Assembly (NCBI GenBank): GCA_964247385.1
Contig: CAXTUB010000003.1
Location: forward strand, 1-64,000
Source: TMP-86 sp964247385
GTDB lineage: Bacteria > Pseudomonadota > Gammaproteobacteria > Steroidobacterales > Steroidobacteraceae
Length of the DNA stretch: 64,000 nt
Reading direction: 5' to 3'
Part shown: in pieces, positions 16,516 to 26,409 of the stretch
How the letters are laid out: the number at the start of each line of letters is the position of its first letter
Numbering within the stretch: position 1 is the stretch's first letter
The notes under the pieces: model-generated
Told to the model about the DNA's origin: nothing
The model's input: the letters and a program-made list of their open reading frames with translations, nothing else
Database searches by the model: none
Program-made: the position numbers and the translations under genes

Positions 16516-17829
16516 TCAGAACAACATCGGTGCGCCACGCCACATAATGCGAGCGCGCGCGTCGTTCGCGCAGGCCCGCCATCTTGGCTCGACCCAAAGA
16601 TCGCCGACGGCCAGGAGTTGGTTCTCTGCGTAAATGTGCGGCAGTTCCTTTCGCATCCACGGCTTGAGCCGGCGGGATCTCGCCCAGCGGCCGAATTGCT
16701 CGAGCGGCTCATGTTCCGCCGTAGCGGGCATGCCCACGCGCACCTCGAGAATCTTCGCCAGCGCATGCAGGCGCAATCCGCCCTCGCCTGCGCGAATCTG
16801 CAAAGATCCCGACCCGGGCAAAGCGCACGCGCCGCCTTGCCAATCCCAAGAGTGAACACTCGGGGGGATCGAGCGGGTATCTGCAAACAGCCGGCCATCG
16901 AAGCGGCGCAGCGTCACGCGCTCGCACCGCACCTGGGGCGCGCGATCCGCGGCCGCTTCGAGAAACTGCCGCAGCGCGTCTTCGAGCTTGCGCGTGGCGG
17001 GCGCTCGTGCGCCGTTATGCCGCAGGAAATGGCGCAGCACATCAAGCTGCTCGCATGCAGCGAGGCGCCGCAGGCGAGCCAGGCAAATCGCATCGCCATC
17101 GCGCACGCGTTCGAACGCCGACGCGGCGGCCAATTGCGCGTGCCGCAAAGCGCGCGCCACATGCCGGCTGCTGCGCGCAAGAGTGCGCGACGACGCGGGC
17201 CATCGCGCGTTCAGTGCCGGCCAAACCTCAGCGCGCAGATAGGCGCGATCGAAGCGTAGATCGCCGTTCATGGCATCGTGCGCAATCTCGCTCGCGAAGC
17301 ACCGCGCCATCGCCCGCAATTTCCATGGCTCGATCTGGAGAAAGGGCCGCAGATGCCAACCGACACCGAGTCGCCGGCGGCGAGGCATGCCGGCAAGACC
17401 CGCGACACCCGCGCCGCGCAATGCCATCAACAAGAAAGTCTCCGCCTGATCTTGCGCGTGGTGCGCCGTCAACAGACTCTCATCTGGAAGCAGATGTGCG
17501 GCGAGCGCCGCATAGCGTGCGATTCGCGCTTGTTCTTCGATGGACTCGCCCACGCGCACTTCGAACGCCGGCCGCAAAATCTCGAGCGCCACTTCCGCTC
17601 GAGCGCAAAGCTCAACGCATACTCTGGCAAAGTCTCTCGCTTCTGGTTGCAACCCATGATCGACATGCACCGCTCGCAATACGCGACCGCGCAGATGCGG
17701 ACGCGCGGCGTGAGCGGAGAGAAGCAGTGCCGTCGAGTCCGCGCCGCCCGACAAGGCGATGCAAATGCCGCCGCTGGATTTCGACACGCTGGCAAGCAGC
17801 GCATCGACGAGCTCACCCTCGATAGACAC
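16516..17829 (-). CDS. tilS: tRNA(Ile)-lysidine synthase
   Basis: Modifies C34 of the CAU-anticodon tRNA-Ile to lysidine so that it reads AUA. The N-type ATP-pyrophosphatase P-loop S-G-G-A-D-S is at about residue 27 and H-V-D-H-G-L follows around 56; the C-terminal half carries the TilS substrate-binding and TilS-C domains. 437 residues match E. coli (432). The start is a GTG at 17829, overlapping accA by 17 bases; no better in-frame start exists nearby. Confidence 0.92.
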   Translation of the reverse strand: MSIEGELVDALLASVSKSSGGICIALSGGADSTALLLSAHAARPHLRGRVLRAVHVDHGLQPEARDFARVCVELCARAEVALEILRPAFEVRVGESIEEQARIARYAALAAHLLPDESLLTAHHAQDQAETFLLMALRGAGVAGLAGMPRRRRLGVGWHLRPFLQIEPWKLRAMARCFASEIAHDAMNGDLRFDRAYLRAEVWPALNARWPASSRTLARSSRHVARALRHAQLAAASAFERVRDGDAICLARLRRLAACEQLDVLRHFLRHNGARAPATRKLEDALRQFLEAAADRAPQVRCERVTLRRFDGRLFADTRSIPPSVHSWDWQGGACALPGSGSLQIRAGEGGLRLHALAKILEVRVGMPATAEHEPLEQFGRWARSRRLKPWMRKELPHIYAENQLLAVGDLWVEPRWRACANDARARIMWRGAPMLF

Positions 17830-18763
17830 CGAACGAGCTCAAGCGTTTGCGCCGATTGTCGAGAAGCGTGGTGACGGGCTGCCGGCACAGCTCCATGAGA
17901 TTGCGCGTGAGACTCTCTTTCAGCGCGCCGGCGACGAACTCCGGATCGCGGTGCGCGCCTCCCAACGGCTCTTTGATCACTTCGTCCACGAGACCGAGCT
18001 TGCTCAGGCGATCGGCAGTGATGCTCATGGCTTCAGCCGCCGCCTCTTTCTTGTCGGCGCTCTTCCACAGAATCGACGCGCATCCTTCCGGACTGATGAC
18101 CGAATACACCGAGTATTGAAGCATCACCAATCGATCGCATACGCCGATGGCCAGAGCGCCGCCCGAGCCGCCCTCGCCGATCACGACGCTCAACACCGGC
18201 GCCGCCAAGCTCGACATCTCAAATAAATTGCGCGCGATTGCCTCGCTCTGCCCGCGCTCTTCGGAACCGATGCCGGGATACGCGCCCGGCGTATCGATGA
18301 GCGTGATGATGGGCACGCGGAAACGCTCCGCCAGATGCATGAGACGCAACGCCTTGCGATACCCTTCGGGCTTGGGCATGCCGTAATTGCGGCGAACGCG
18401 CTCCTTGGTATCGCGGCCTTTTTGATGGCCGATGAGCATGACCGGCATGCCTTCGAGACGCGCGAGGCCGCCGACGATGGCCAAGTCATCGCCGTACATG
18501 CGATCGCCATGCAGCTCGTTCCAGTCGGTGAAAATCATTGAAATGTAATCGAGGGCGTAGGGCCGCTGCGGGTGCCGCGCGAGTTGTGTCACCTGCCAAG
18601 GCGATAGATTTTGAAAAATATGGGTGGTGAGCGCGCGGCTCTTCGCACGCAAGCGGTCGATCTCATCCGTGATCTTGACGCCGGCGTCCGAGCCCAGAAA
18701 TTTGAGCTCCTCGATTTTCGCTTCGAGCTCCGCGATAGGCTGCTCGAATTCCAGAAAGTTCAT
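17813..18763 (-). CDS. accA: Acetyl-CoA carboxylase carboxyltransferase subunit alpha
   Basis: Transfers the carboxyl group from biotin to acetyl-CoA in the first step of fatty-acid synthesis. 316 residues (E. coli 319). N-terminal M-N-F-L-E-F-E-Q-P-I starts at 18763, where ATGA overlaps the dnaE stop. Family motifs such as G-R-D-T-K-E-R-V-like G-H-Q-K-G-R, D-T-P-G-A-Y-P-G and G-E-G-G-S-G-G-A are present. Order dnaE-accA-tilS is conserved in gammaproteobacteria. Confidence 0.97.
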   Translation of the reverse strand: MNFLEFEQPIAELEAKIEELKFLGSDAGVKITDEIDRLRAKSRALTTHIFQNLSPWQVTQLARHPQRPYALDYISMIFTDWNELHGDRMYGDDLAIVGGLARLEGMPVMLIGHQKGRDTKERVRRNYGMPKPEGYRKALRLMHLAERFRVPIITLIDTPGAYPGIGSEERGQSEAIARNLFEMSSLAAPVLSVVIGEGGSGGALAIGVCDRLVMLQYSVYSVISPEGCASILWKSADKKEAAAEAMSITADRLSKLGLVDEVIKEPLGGAHRDPEFVAGALKESLTRNLMELCRQPVTTLLDNRRKRLSSFGVYRG

Positions 18764-21700
18764 TGCCAAGATGCATTCCCTTCGCCGCGCAATTCGCTGC
18801 GCGCCGGATACGAAAGATACCAGCCGCCGGCACCCGTCAGGCGCGTCAAACGCTCGAGCAGATCGCGCGTGGGCCGAATGGTCAGCGAATCCGGCAGCTC
18901 CAGACGCCCGCAATAGCTTTCGCGCTCGATGCAGACGCCCACGCGGCAGCCGCCCTTGAGCGCACCGCGCAGCAACTGCTCGAACTCTTGCAGGGCCTGC
19001 GGCCGATCGAGCGCACCACACCAGCGAATCCACAGGCGGCTGGCAAAACGCTCCCGCGCACGATCGATCTCCATGACGGTTCGCGCCTGTAGGCGCCAGT
19101 CCTCGATGAACTCGTCGTAGCGCAGCGACCCTTCGAGCACGAGCACGGCGTCTTTGCGGATGACGTCGCGGTACTGTTGATAGATCTCATCGAACAGCGA
19201 CACTTCGAGCCGGCCCGTGCCGTCATCGAGAATGAGCGTGACGCGATTCGTTCTGCGGCGAATGTCCAACACCAAGCCCGCAACCGTTGCCTGCTTTGCA
19301 CTCCAGGGACGGGCCCCGTCCGCCGCCAAGGGTTTCGGTCCGCCGACATCGGCCAGCCGGGCGCTGACCAAAAATCGCAGCTCGCGCTCATAGGCGGCAA
19401 TGGGATGTCCGCTGAGGAAAAGCCCGAGGGTGTCGCGCTCGCCCGCGAGCCGCTCGGCTTCGCTCCATTCCGCGACGGCCAGGGCTTCTTCTTGCGCGCG
19501 CTCGGCCAGCGCGGAGGACAGCCCGAAAAAATCCACCTGCCCTGTACTGACGGCCCGCGAGCTTTGTTCGCCAGCTGCCAGCGCACGATCCAAATTGGCC
19601 ATGAGCGATGCGCGGTTCGCGCCCAGCCGATCGAGGCAGCCGGCGCGGATCATGGCTTCGAGCGCTCGACGATTCACCTTCTGTAAATCGACCCGCCGGC
19701 ATAACTCGCTCAAGCTCGGATATTCTCCCCGCGCCTGCCGCTCGCTCACCAGCGCATCGACGGCCGCGGCACCCACTCCTTTGATGGCGCCCATGCCGAA
19801 GCGGATGCTGCGCGGCCCCTCGACGGCAAAACCATACTGAGACCCATTCACGTCGGGACCCAAAACCTCGAGCTGAATGGCATTGCATTCATCGATCAGG
19901 ATGACGATCTTGTCGGTTTTGTCCATATCGGCAGACAGCGCCGCCGCCATGTAGGCTGCCGGGTAATGGGCCTTGAGCCACGCGGTCTGATACGACAACA
20001 GCGCATAAGCGGCCGAGTGCGATTTGTTGAAGCCGTAGCCTGCGAACTTCTCCATCAAGTCGAAGATGAGGGTTGCGCGCGCCGGTGCGACGCCGCGCGC
20101 GAGCGCACCGGCCACGAACACATCGCGCTGCTTCGCCATCTCTTCCGGCTTTTTCTTGCCCATGGCCCGGCGCAGCAGATCCGCGCCGCCGAGCGTGTAG
20201 CCGGCGAGCACTTGCGCGATCTGCATGACTTGCTCTTGATAGAGAATGACGCCGTACGTCGGCTTCAAGATGGACTCGAGCGAGGGATGCAGATAGTCGA
20301 TCACGGCGCCGGTGCGATCGTGCTTGCGCGAGATGAAATCATCGACCATGCCCGACTGCAGCGGTCCCGGTCGAAACAGAGCCACCAACGCCACGATGTC
20401 TCCGAAACGATCGGGCTGGAGCCTGCGGATCAAATCCTTCATGCCGCGCGATTCGAGCTGGAACACCGCCGTGGTGCGGCAGCTCTTGAGCAGCGCGTAA
20501 GTGGCTTCATCATCCATGGGCAGCTCGTGCATGAGGAGCGGCGCGGCGCCTTCGCTGGCGCGCTGCACGTCGATGGCGCGCACAGCACGGTCGATGATGG
20601 TCAAGGTGCGCAATCCCAGAAAATCAAACTTGACCAATCCGGCGGCTTCGACGTCGTCCTTGTCGAACTGGGTCACCGTGGTCGCGCTGCCCTCCTCGCA
20701 GTACAGCGGCGTGAAATCGGTGAGCATGGATGGAGCGATCACCACGCCGCCGGCGTGAGTGCCGGCATTGCGCGCCAAGCCTTCGAGCGCGCGCGCAAGA
20801 TCGATCAGCTCTTTGATCTCACCGTCGCTCGAGTAGAGCTTGGCGAGCTCGGGCTCCTGGCCGAGCGCCTTGTCGAGCGTCATGCCGATCTCGAAAGGAA
20901 TCAGCTTGGCGATTCGGTCCACATATCCGTACGGGTGGCCCAACACGCGTCCGACGTCGCGCACGACCGCCTTGGCTGCGAGCGTTCCATACGTGATGAT
21001 TTGAGAGACGCGCTCGCGGCCGTATTTCTCCGCCACGTAATCGATCACCGAATCGCGGCCCTCCATGCAGAAATCGATGTCGAAATCAGGCATGGAAACG
21101 CGCTCCGGATTCAGGAAGCGCTCGAACAGCAGATCGTGCTCGATGGGGTCGAGATCGGTGATGCCGAGCAACCAGGCTACGACCGAGCCTGCGCCCGACC
21201 CACGGCCCGGCCCGACCGGTACTCCATGCTGCCGCGCCCAGCGAATGAAGTCGGCGACGATGAGGAAATATCCGGCGAAACCCATGTTGCAAATGACATC
21301 GAGCTCGTGCGCCAGACGCGCGGCGTATGCCGGCGCCGCGTTGGGCATGCGCGCGGTCAAGCCGCGCTGTGCATCGCTGCGCAAAAAAGAATCGACGCTT
21401 TGGCCGCTCGGCACGGGATAGGCCGGCAGCTTGGACTCGCCCAACTTGATCTCGAGCGAACAGCGCTTGGCGATTTCCACCGCGTTGTCGATGAGCTCCG
21501 GCGCATCGGCAAACAAAGCGCGCATCTCGTCGGGAGTCTTTAGATATTGTTCCTCAGTGTAATGGCGCGTGCGGCGCGCATCGGCCAACAGCGCGCCTTC
21601 GCGAATGCAAACGCGCGCTTCGTGCGCCTCGAAATCGGTGCGCGCCAGGAAGCGAACGTTGTTGGTCGCGACTGCGGCCACCCCGAATCGCGAGGCCACA

Positions 21701-22254
21701 TCGAGCGCCGCCTCGTTATAGAACTGCTCGCGCGGGTGGTTCGTTCTCTGCACCTCGACATAGAACCGGTCTCCGCACAGCGTGCGCCAACGCTCGACGA
21801 TACGCGCCGCCACACCCTCCCGGCCACGCGCCAACGCCTGTCCAATCTCGCCTTCACTCCCACCGGAGAGCACGATGAGCCCTTGCAGCGTGTCTTCGTC
21901 CAGCCAGTTTTTTTGCAGCATGGGCAGGCCACGGCTCTGCCCCTCGAGATACGAGCGCGTAACGAGCTGCGTCAAGCGCCGGTAGCCTTGCAAGTTCTGG
22001 CACAGAAACGCGATGCGGGTGGCATCGCTTCGCTCATCGTCGGGGCGAATCCATGCATCCACGCCAACGATCGGCTTGATGCCGGAGGCAATGGCCTCGC
22101 GATAAAATTTGACCATGCCGAACAAATTGCTTTGATCGGTCAGCGCGATCGCAGGCATCCGCGCCGCGACAACCGCCTGGATGAGCTCCGGAATGCGCAC
22201 GATGCCGTCGACCAGCGAATATTCGGTGTGCAGCCGCAAGTGAGCGAAGCTCAT
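18760..22254 (-). CDS. dnaE: DNA polymerase III alpha subunit
   Basis: Replicative polymerase catalytic subunit, 1164 residues (E. coli 1160). The N-terminal PHP domain begins H-L-R-L-H-T-E-Y-S-L. The polymerase core contains P-D-F-D-I-D-F with the catalytic Asp pair, followed by helix-hairpin-helix, an OB-fold near residues 990-1070, and the tau-binding end. Sits between rnhB and accA, overlapping accA by four bases; 36 bases separate it from the rnhB stop. Confidence 0.97.
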   Translation of the reverse strand: MSFAHLRLHTEYSLVDGIVRIPELIQAVVAARMPAIALTDQSNLFGMVKFYREAIASGIKPIVGVDAWIRPDDERSDATRIAFLCQNLQGYRRLTQLVTRSYLEGQSRGLPMLQKNWLDEDTLQGLIVLSGGSEGEIGQALARGREGVAARIVERWRTLCGDRFYVEVQRTNHPREQFYNEAALDVASRFGVAAVATNNVRFLARTDFEAHEARVCIREGALLADARRTRHYTEEQYLKTPDEMRALFADAPELIDNAVEIAKRCSLEIKLGESKLPAYPVPSGQSVDSFLRSDAQRGLTARMPNAAPAYAARLAHELDVICNMGFAGYFLIVADFIRWARQHGVPVGPGRGSGAGSVVAWLLGITDLDPIEHDLLFERFLNPERVSMPDFDIDFCMEGRDSVIDYVAEKYGRERVSQIITYGTLAAKAVVRDVGRVLGHPYGYVDRIAKLIPFEIGMTLDKALGQEPELAKLYSSDGEIKELIDLARALEGLARNAGTHAGGVVIAPSMLTDFTPLYCEEGSATTVTQFDKDDVEAAGLVKFDFLGLRTLTIIDRAVRAIDVQRASEGAAPLLMHELPMDDEATYALLKSCRTTAVFQLESRGMKDLIRRLQPDRFGDIVALVALFRPGPLQSGMVDDFISRKHDRTGAVIDYLHPSLESILKPTYGVILYQEQVMQIAQVLAGYTLGGADLLRRAMGKKKPEEMAKQRDVFVAGALARGVAPARATLIFDLMEKFAGYGFNKSHSAAYALLSYQTAWLKAHYPAAYMAAALSADMDKTDKIVILIDECNAIQLEVLGPDVNGSQYGFAVEGPRSIRFGMGAIKGVGAAAVDALVSERQARGEYPSLSELCRRVDLQKVNRRALEAMIRAGCLDRLGANRASLMANLDRALAAGEQSSRAVSTGQVDFFGLSSALAERAQEEALAVAEWSEAERLAGERDTLGLFLSGHPIAAYERELRFLVSARLADVGGPKPLAADGARPWSAKQATVAGLVLDIRRRTNRVTLILDDGTGRLEVSLFDEIYQQYRDVIRKDAVLVLEGSLRYDEFIEDWRLQARTVMEIDRARERFASRLWIRWCGALDRPQALQEFEQLLRGALKGGCRVGVCIERESYCGRLELPDSLTIRPTRDLLERLTRLTGAGGWYLSYPARSELRGEGNASWQ

Positions 22255-22290
22255 GATCGAGACTCGCGCGGACCGCTTTCCAGGAACTTT

Positions 22291-22863
22291 TTAAGGTGCA
22301 AAATTCGCATCGTCGTTGAACGACCGTCGATGCAGCGGACACGGGCCATGCAATGCAAGCAAGCGGCGGTGGTCCGCGGTTGCATACCCCTTGTGATCGC
22401 AGAATTGATACGAAGGGTAGAGCTCATGCGCTTGATTCATGAAATGATCTCTCGTTGTCTTGGCGAGAATCGAAGCCGCCCCGATACAGCGCCGCCGTGC
22501 ATCGCCTCGAATGATCGCACGCGCGTCCCCCGCGAAACCAAAGCCTTGCAGTGAGGGCAGGCGATTCCCGTCGACGAGCAGTCTGGAAGGCGTGTAAGGC
22601 ATGGCGAGTAGCGCGCGTCGCATGGCAAGAAACGTGGCTTGCAGGATATTGATGGCGTCGACTTCGGCGGCATCCGCCCAGCCCACACCATATGCCACCG
22701 CCTTGGCGCGAATCTCGACCGCCAGATCCGCGCGCCTTCCGGCGCTCAAGACCTTCGAATCATCGATGCCATGCACGACGCGCCGCTTCGACAATACGAC
22801 CACCGCGGCGACCACCGGCCCGGCCAGGGGACCGCGACCCGCCTCATCGATGCCTGCGATCAT
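22291..22863 (-). CDS. rnhB: Ribonuclease HII
   Basis: Removes ribonucleotides from DNA-RNA hybrids. The 190-residue product starts M-I-A-G-I-D-E-A-G-R-G-P-L-A-G-P-V, containing the first catalytic Asp-Glu pair; D-D-S-K-V-L-S around 38 and later Asp residues complete the site. The ATG at 22863 overlaps the lpxB stop (ATGA), which settles the start over a longer open frame. Order lpxB-rnhB-dnaE is conserved. Confidence 0.95.
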   Translation of the reverse strand: MIAGIDEAGRGPLAGPVVAAVVVLSKRRVVHGIDDSKVLSAGRRADLAVEIRAKAVAYGVGWADAAEVDAINILQATFLAMRRALLAMPYTPSRLLVDGNRLPSLQGFGFAGDARAIIRGDARRRCIGAASILAKTTRDHFMNQAHELYPSYQFCDHKGYATADHRRLLALHGPCPLHRRSFNDDANFAP

Positions 22864-24017
22864 GCGCGAGTTCGCGACGATTCGCGCACCAGCTCGACAA
22901 TGGCTTGCGCGGCGCGCGCGTTCGCATCGCACCGCAGCTGCTCGTGAATCCGCGTAAACACGGTTGTCAATTGGGCGCGCCGCGGCGAATCATCCAGCCA
23001 TGAGATGAGCTCTGCCGCGATCTGGTCCGAGTCGATGTCATTCTGAAAATATTCGCCCACCACACGCTCACCGGCAAGCAGATTGGGTTGGGAAAAAAAT
23101 GGCGACTTGACCAGGCGGAGCTTCCGGATCAGCCACGCCGAGAGCGCATCCAGGCGGTATACCACCACCATGGGACATTTGCACAATGCGGCTTCCAACG
23201 TCGCAGTGCCGGAGGCCACGAGCGCCGCATCGCTCGCCATCAGCGCGCGCTGCGCACCGCCATCCATCAGCCGCATCGGCACGTTCGGCGCGATGGCAGT
23301 CCAGCTGCGCTCGAACAGCGTACGTACGTGCGCGCTCGCCATCGGCGCGACGAAATGCAGCGCGGGGCGCAAGGCGTGCAGACGTAGCGCGATACGGGCA
23401 AAGTCCGGCGCGAGCAAGCTCACCTCGCCGCGCCGGCTTCCCGGCAGAAGCGCGATGATCTGTGCATTGGCTGGCAGGCCCAACTCGAGCCGCGCCGCCG
23501 CTCGATCGGGCGCCAGGGCAATGGCGTCAGCCAGCGGATGACCCACATACACTGCGCGCACTCCGTGCGCTTCGAGGAACGGCTTCTCGAAGGGCAACAC
23601 GCACAGCACGAGATCGACCGCGCGATGGAGCTTCTCGATGCGGCCCGGCCGCCAGGCCCAAACTTGCGGACTCACATACTGCACGGTGAGAAGGCCTGCG
23701 TCGCGCAGACGGGGTGAGAGAGTCAAATTGAACTCTTTGGCATCGATGCCGACGAACACGTCCGGCGCTGCGGCGATTAATCGCCGGCACACCTCGCGCC
23801 GCAAGCGCAGCAGCCGGCGCAAATGCGGCACGACTTGCGCAAGCCCCATCACCGAGAGCGCACTCGCCGGCGCCCAGGCCTCGCACCCCGCTTCGCGCAT
23901 GGCATCGCCGGCGATACCGAAAAACTCACCCTCGCCAGATCGGGCCCGCAGCTCGCGAATCAGACCCGCACCCAGCGCATCGCCCGAGTGCTCGCCGGCC
24001 ACGAGACCTACGCGCAT
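22860..24017 (-). CDS. lpxB: Lipid-A-disaccharide synthase
   Basis: GT-B glycosyltransferase that joins UDP-diacylglucosamine and lipid X to form the lipid A disaccharide at the inner membrane. 385 residues (E. coli 382). Recognised segments are A-G-E-x-S-G-D near residue 7, Q-Y-V-S-P-Q-V-W-A-W-R around 112 and L-P-G-S-R-R-G-E-V around 190. Overlaps rnhB by four bases and is separated from lpxA by 102 bases with no visible signal. Confidence 0.96.
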   Translation of the reverse strand: MRVGLVAGEHSGDALGAGLIRELRARSGEGEFFGIAGDAMREAGCEAWAPASALSVMGLAQVVPHLRRLLRLRREVCRRLIAAAPDVFVGIDAKEFNLTLSPRLRDAGLLTVQYVSPQVWAWRPGRIEKLHRAVDLVLCVLPFEKPFLEAHGVRAVYVGHPLADAIALAPDRAAARLELGLPANAQIIALLPGSRRGEVSLLAPDFARIALRLHALRPALHFVAPMASAHVRTLFERSWTAIAPNVPMRLMDGGAQRALMASDAALVASGTATLEAALCKCPMVVVYRLDALSAWLIRKLRLVKSPFFSQPNLLAGERVVGEYFQNDIDSDQIAAELISWLDDSPRRAQLTTVFTRIHEQLRCDANARAAQAIVELVRESSRTRA

Positions 24018-24119
24018 GCTGAGTGCGGCAGGGACACTACGCGCCGAGTCGCGGCCGTGCAGCCATCGAGGCGGCGTAACGATGAGAAGCCACGCGCCGG
24101 ATCGAGGCCGCGCCCCGGC

Positions 24120-24890
24120 TCAGCGGCTGATGCGGCGCTTGCTCTGGTCGATGAATTCAATGATGGGCAGCAGCAGCGGCTGCGCCTCGGCAAGTGCGCG
24201 TACTTCCTCGAGCGCGTGCTTGAGCGGTGTGCCCTTGCGATACAGCACGCGGTAGGCGCGGCGGATATCCAAGACCTGCTGCGGCGTAAAGCCGCGCCGC
24301 TTCAGGCCCTGCGAATTGACGCTATGCGGTTTGGCGGGTTGACCCACCGCGAGCATGTAGGGCGGAATGTCCTGCGTCGCCGCCGAGTTATTGGCAAGGA
24401 AGGCATGCGCGCCAATCTTGCAGAATTGGTGCACGGCGGATAGGCCGCCCATGACCACCCAGTCGCCCAGCACGACGTGGCCGGCGAGATTCGCACAATT
24501 GGCCATCACGATGTGATTGCCGAGAACGCAATCGTGCGCGACATGCGAGTACGCCATGAGCAGATTGTCATCACCCAGGGTGGTCTCGCCGCGGTCATGC
24601 ACGGTGCCGCGATTCACCGTGCAGCACTCACGAAACACGTTGCGATGGCCGATCACCAAGCGCGTGGGCTCGCCCGCATATTTCTTGTCCTGCGGCGCAT
24701 CGCCAAGTGATGCGAATTGAAAAATCTTGTTGTGCTCGCCGATTTCGGTCGGCCCCATGATGACTGCATGCGGACCCACCCAGGTGCCCGACCCGATGCG
24801 CACACCGTCGCCGATCACCGTGAACGGGCCAATCTCCACGTCGGGCGCAAGCTCCGCGCGGCGCGAAACCACCGCCTGTGCATGAATCAT
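24120..24890 (-). CDS. lpxA: UDP-N-acetylglucosamine acyltransferase
   Basis: First acylation of lipid A biosynthesis, cytoplasmic. The product is a left-handed beta-helix of hexapeptide repeats over residues 1-190, with the catalytic His in V-A-H-D-C region (residue about 124) and the helical C-terminal domain. 256 residues (E. coli 262). ATGA overlap with fabZ, the classic fabZ-lpxA pair. Confidence 0.96.
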   Translation of the reverse strand: MIHAQAVVSRRAELAPDVEIGPFTVIGDGVRIGSGTWVGPHAVIMGPTEIGEHNKIFQFASLGDAPQDKKYAGEPTRLVIGHRNVFRECCTVNRGTVHDRGETTLGDDNLLMAYSHVAHDCVLGNHIVMANCANLAGHVVLGDWVVMGGLSAVHQFCKIGAHAFLANNSAATQDIPPYMLAVGQPAKPHSVNSQGLKRRGFTPQQVLDIRRAYRVLYRKGTPLKHALEEVRALAEAQPLLLPIIEFIDQSKRRISR

Positions 24891-25360
24891 CGGCCGGGTT
24901 TCGCTTGCGGAGCCACCATGATCTCGGCCGATGCGGCAACCCGGCCGCCGACTTCTGCTTGCGCCTCGAATTTCCAGATGCCCTTCAACTGTCGAGTCGC
25001 GGTGGCCGTCAGCACGAGTTGATCGCCCGGTTCCACCGGCCTTCGGAAACGCGCGGCATCGATGCCGACGAGGTACAGCCGGTCTTCCGCACTCGGCACG
25101 GTTTGCTGCGAGCGAAACACCAGCACGCCGGCGGCCTGAGCCATGGCCTCGATGATGAGCACACCCGGCATCACGGGGCGGTTGGGAAAATGTCCCGGAA
25201 AGAACGGCTCGTTCACCGTCACGTTCTTGATGGCGCGGATATTCTTGCCGGGCTCGACCGAAAGCACGCGGTCGATCAACAAGAAAGGATAGCGATGCGG
25301 CAGGATGCGCATCACTTCCATGATGTCCAGGGCGGACTCGCTCACCGGCATTTCACTCAT
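24887..25360 (-). CDS. fabZ: 3-hydroxyacyl-ACP dehydratase FabZ
   Basis: Dehydrates 3-hydroxyacyl-ACP in fatty-acid elongation and competes with LpxA/LpxD for hydroxyacyl-ACP. L-P-H-R-Y-P-F-L-L-I-D contains the catalytic His, F-F-P-G-H-F-P follows, and the catalytic Glu lies in L-I-I-E-A-M-A-Q. The start at 25360 (157 residues) overlaps lpxD by ATGA; codons further upstream belong to lpxD. Confidence 0.96.
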   Translation of the reverse strand: MSEMPVSESALDIMEVMRILPHRYPFLLIDRVLSVEPGKNIRAIKNVTVNEPFFPGHFPNRPVMPGVLIIEAMAQAAGVLVFRSQQTVPSAEDRLYLVGIDAARFRRPVEPGDQLVLTATATRQLKGIWKFEAQAEVGGRVAASAEIMVAPQAKPGR

Positions 25361-26388
25361 GCTTGCTCCGTGCGGTCGTTCGATTTCTTTGGTGCATCGT
25401 CGGACAACTGCCGCAAGCGCGCAACGCGCCGCCACCACTGGCGCGTCGGTTCGGCGGGAAAGCCGCTCGTGTACACGCCGGGCTCGAGTATCGACGAGAC
25501 CACCATGGATCTGCCCGTGAGCGTGACATCATCGCCGATGACGATATGCCCGGCGAGCCCGACCAAGCCGCCGAAGACGCAGCGCTTGCCGATCACCGTG
25601 CTGCCGGCGATGCCTGAGCATGCCGCCATGATGGTGTGCTCACCGATCTTGACGTTGTGGCCAATTTGAATCTGATTGTCGAGCTTCACGCCATCGCCGA
25701 TTTCAGTGTCGCCAATGGCGCCTCGGTCGATGGTGGTGTTGCAGCCAACGTCGACGTCATCGCCGATCAGCACCGAGCCGACCTGGGGCACTCGAGCCCA
25801 CGCAGGCGGAGCGCGCGCAAAACCAAACCCCTCCCCGCCGATGACGGCACCCGGGTGCACGATGCAGCGCTGGCCGAGCCTGACATGCGCACAAATCGTC
25901 ACGCGCGCCAGAATGCGGCTGTGGTCGCCGATGCGCACTCCGCGCTCAATGATGCAATGCGGGCCCACTTCCACTCCGGCCCCCAGCTCGACATCGTTCT
26001 CGATGATGCTGAACGCGCCGATCGATGCGTCGGCCGGAATCGCCACGCCCGCCGCAACTTGAGCGCTCGGATGCACGCCGCGCGGCGGCACATCGCGCGG
26101 ATGCAGAAGCGCCGCAATGCGCGCGTACATCAAATAAGGATGATCGTGAACGAGCAGCGGCACTTGCGCACCGTGCGCGTCTTTGCGCGCGGCGACCACT
26201 GCCGCCGCTCGTGTCGTCAATAGCGCCTTGCGCAGTTTCGGGTTGGCCAAAAAACTGAGCGAGCCCGCATCCCCATGCGCAAGACTTGCCACATGCGTGA
26301 CGCGCGTTTGCGGATCGCCCTCGATCTCGAGGCCGAAGCGCACCGCGATCTGCGCAAGCGTGAACCCCGCCGGAGTGCCGGCGCTCAT
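25357..26388 (-). CDS. lpxD: UDP-3-O-acylglucosamine N-acyltransferase
   Basis: Second acylation of lipid A. N-terminal uridine-binding domain (residues 1-100), then many hexapeptide repeats forming a left-handed beta-helix, including the Q-I-G-H-N-V-K-I-G segment with the catalytic His at about residue 240. 343 residues (E. coli 341). Part of skp-lpxD-fabZ-lpxA-lpxB. Confidence 0.96.
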   Translation of the reverse strand: MSAGTPAGFTLAQIAVRFGLEIEGDPQTRVTHVASLAHGDAGSLSFLANPKLRKALLTTRAAAVVAARKDAHGAQVPLLVHDHPYLMYARIAALLHPRDVPPRGVHPSAQVAAGVAIPADASIGAFSIIENDVELGAGVEVGPHCIIERGVRIGDHSRILARVTICAHVRLGQRCIVHPGAVIGGEGFGFARAPPAWARVPQVGSVLIGDDVDVGCNTTIDRGAIGDTEIGDGVKLDNQIQIGHNVKIGEHTIMAACSGIAGSTVIGKRCVFGGLVGLAGHIVIGDDVTLTGRSMVVSSILEPGVYTSGFPAEPTRQWWRRVARLRQLSDDAPKKSNDRTEQA

Positions 26389-26409
26389 CCGCCCGCGTAC
26401 GAGATCACA

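Noticed and set aside
19966..21543. 525-codon plus-strand frame opposite dnaE
   Set aside because: Antisense shadow; dnaE contains all catalytic motifs on the other strand.
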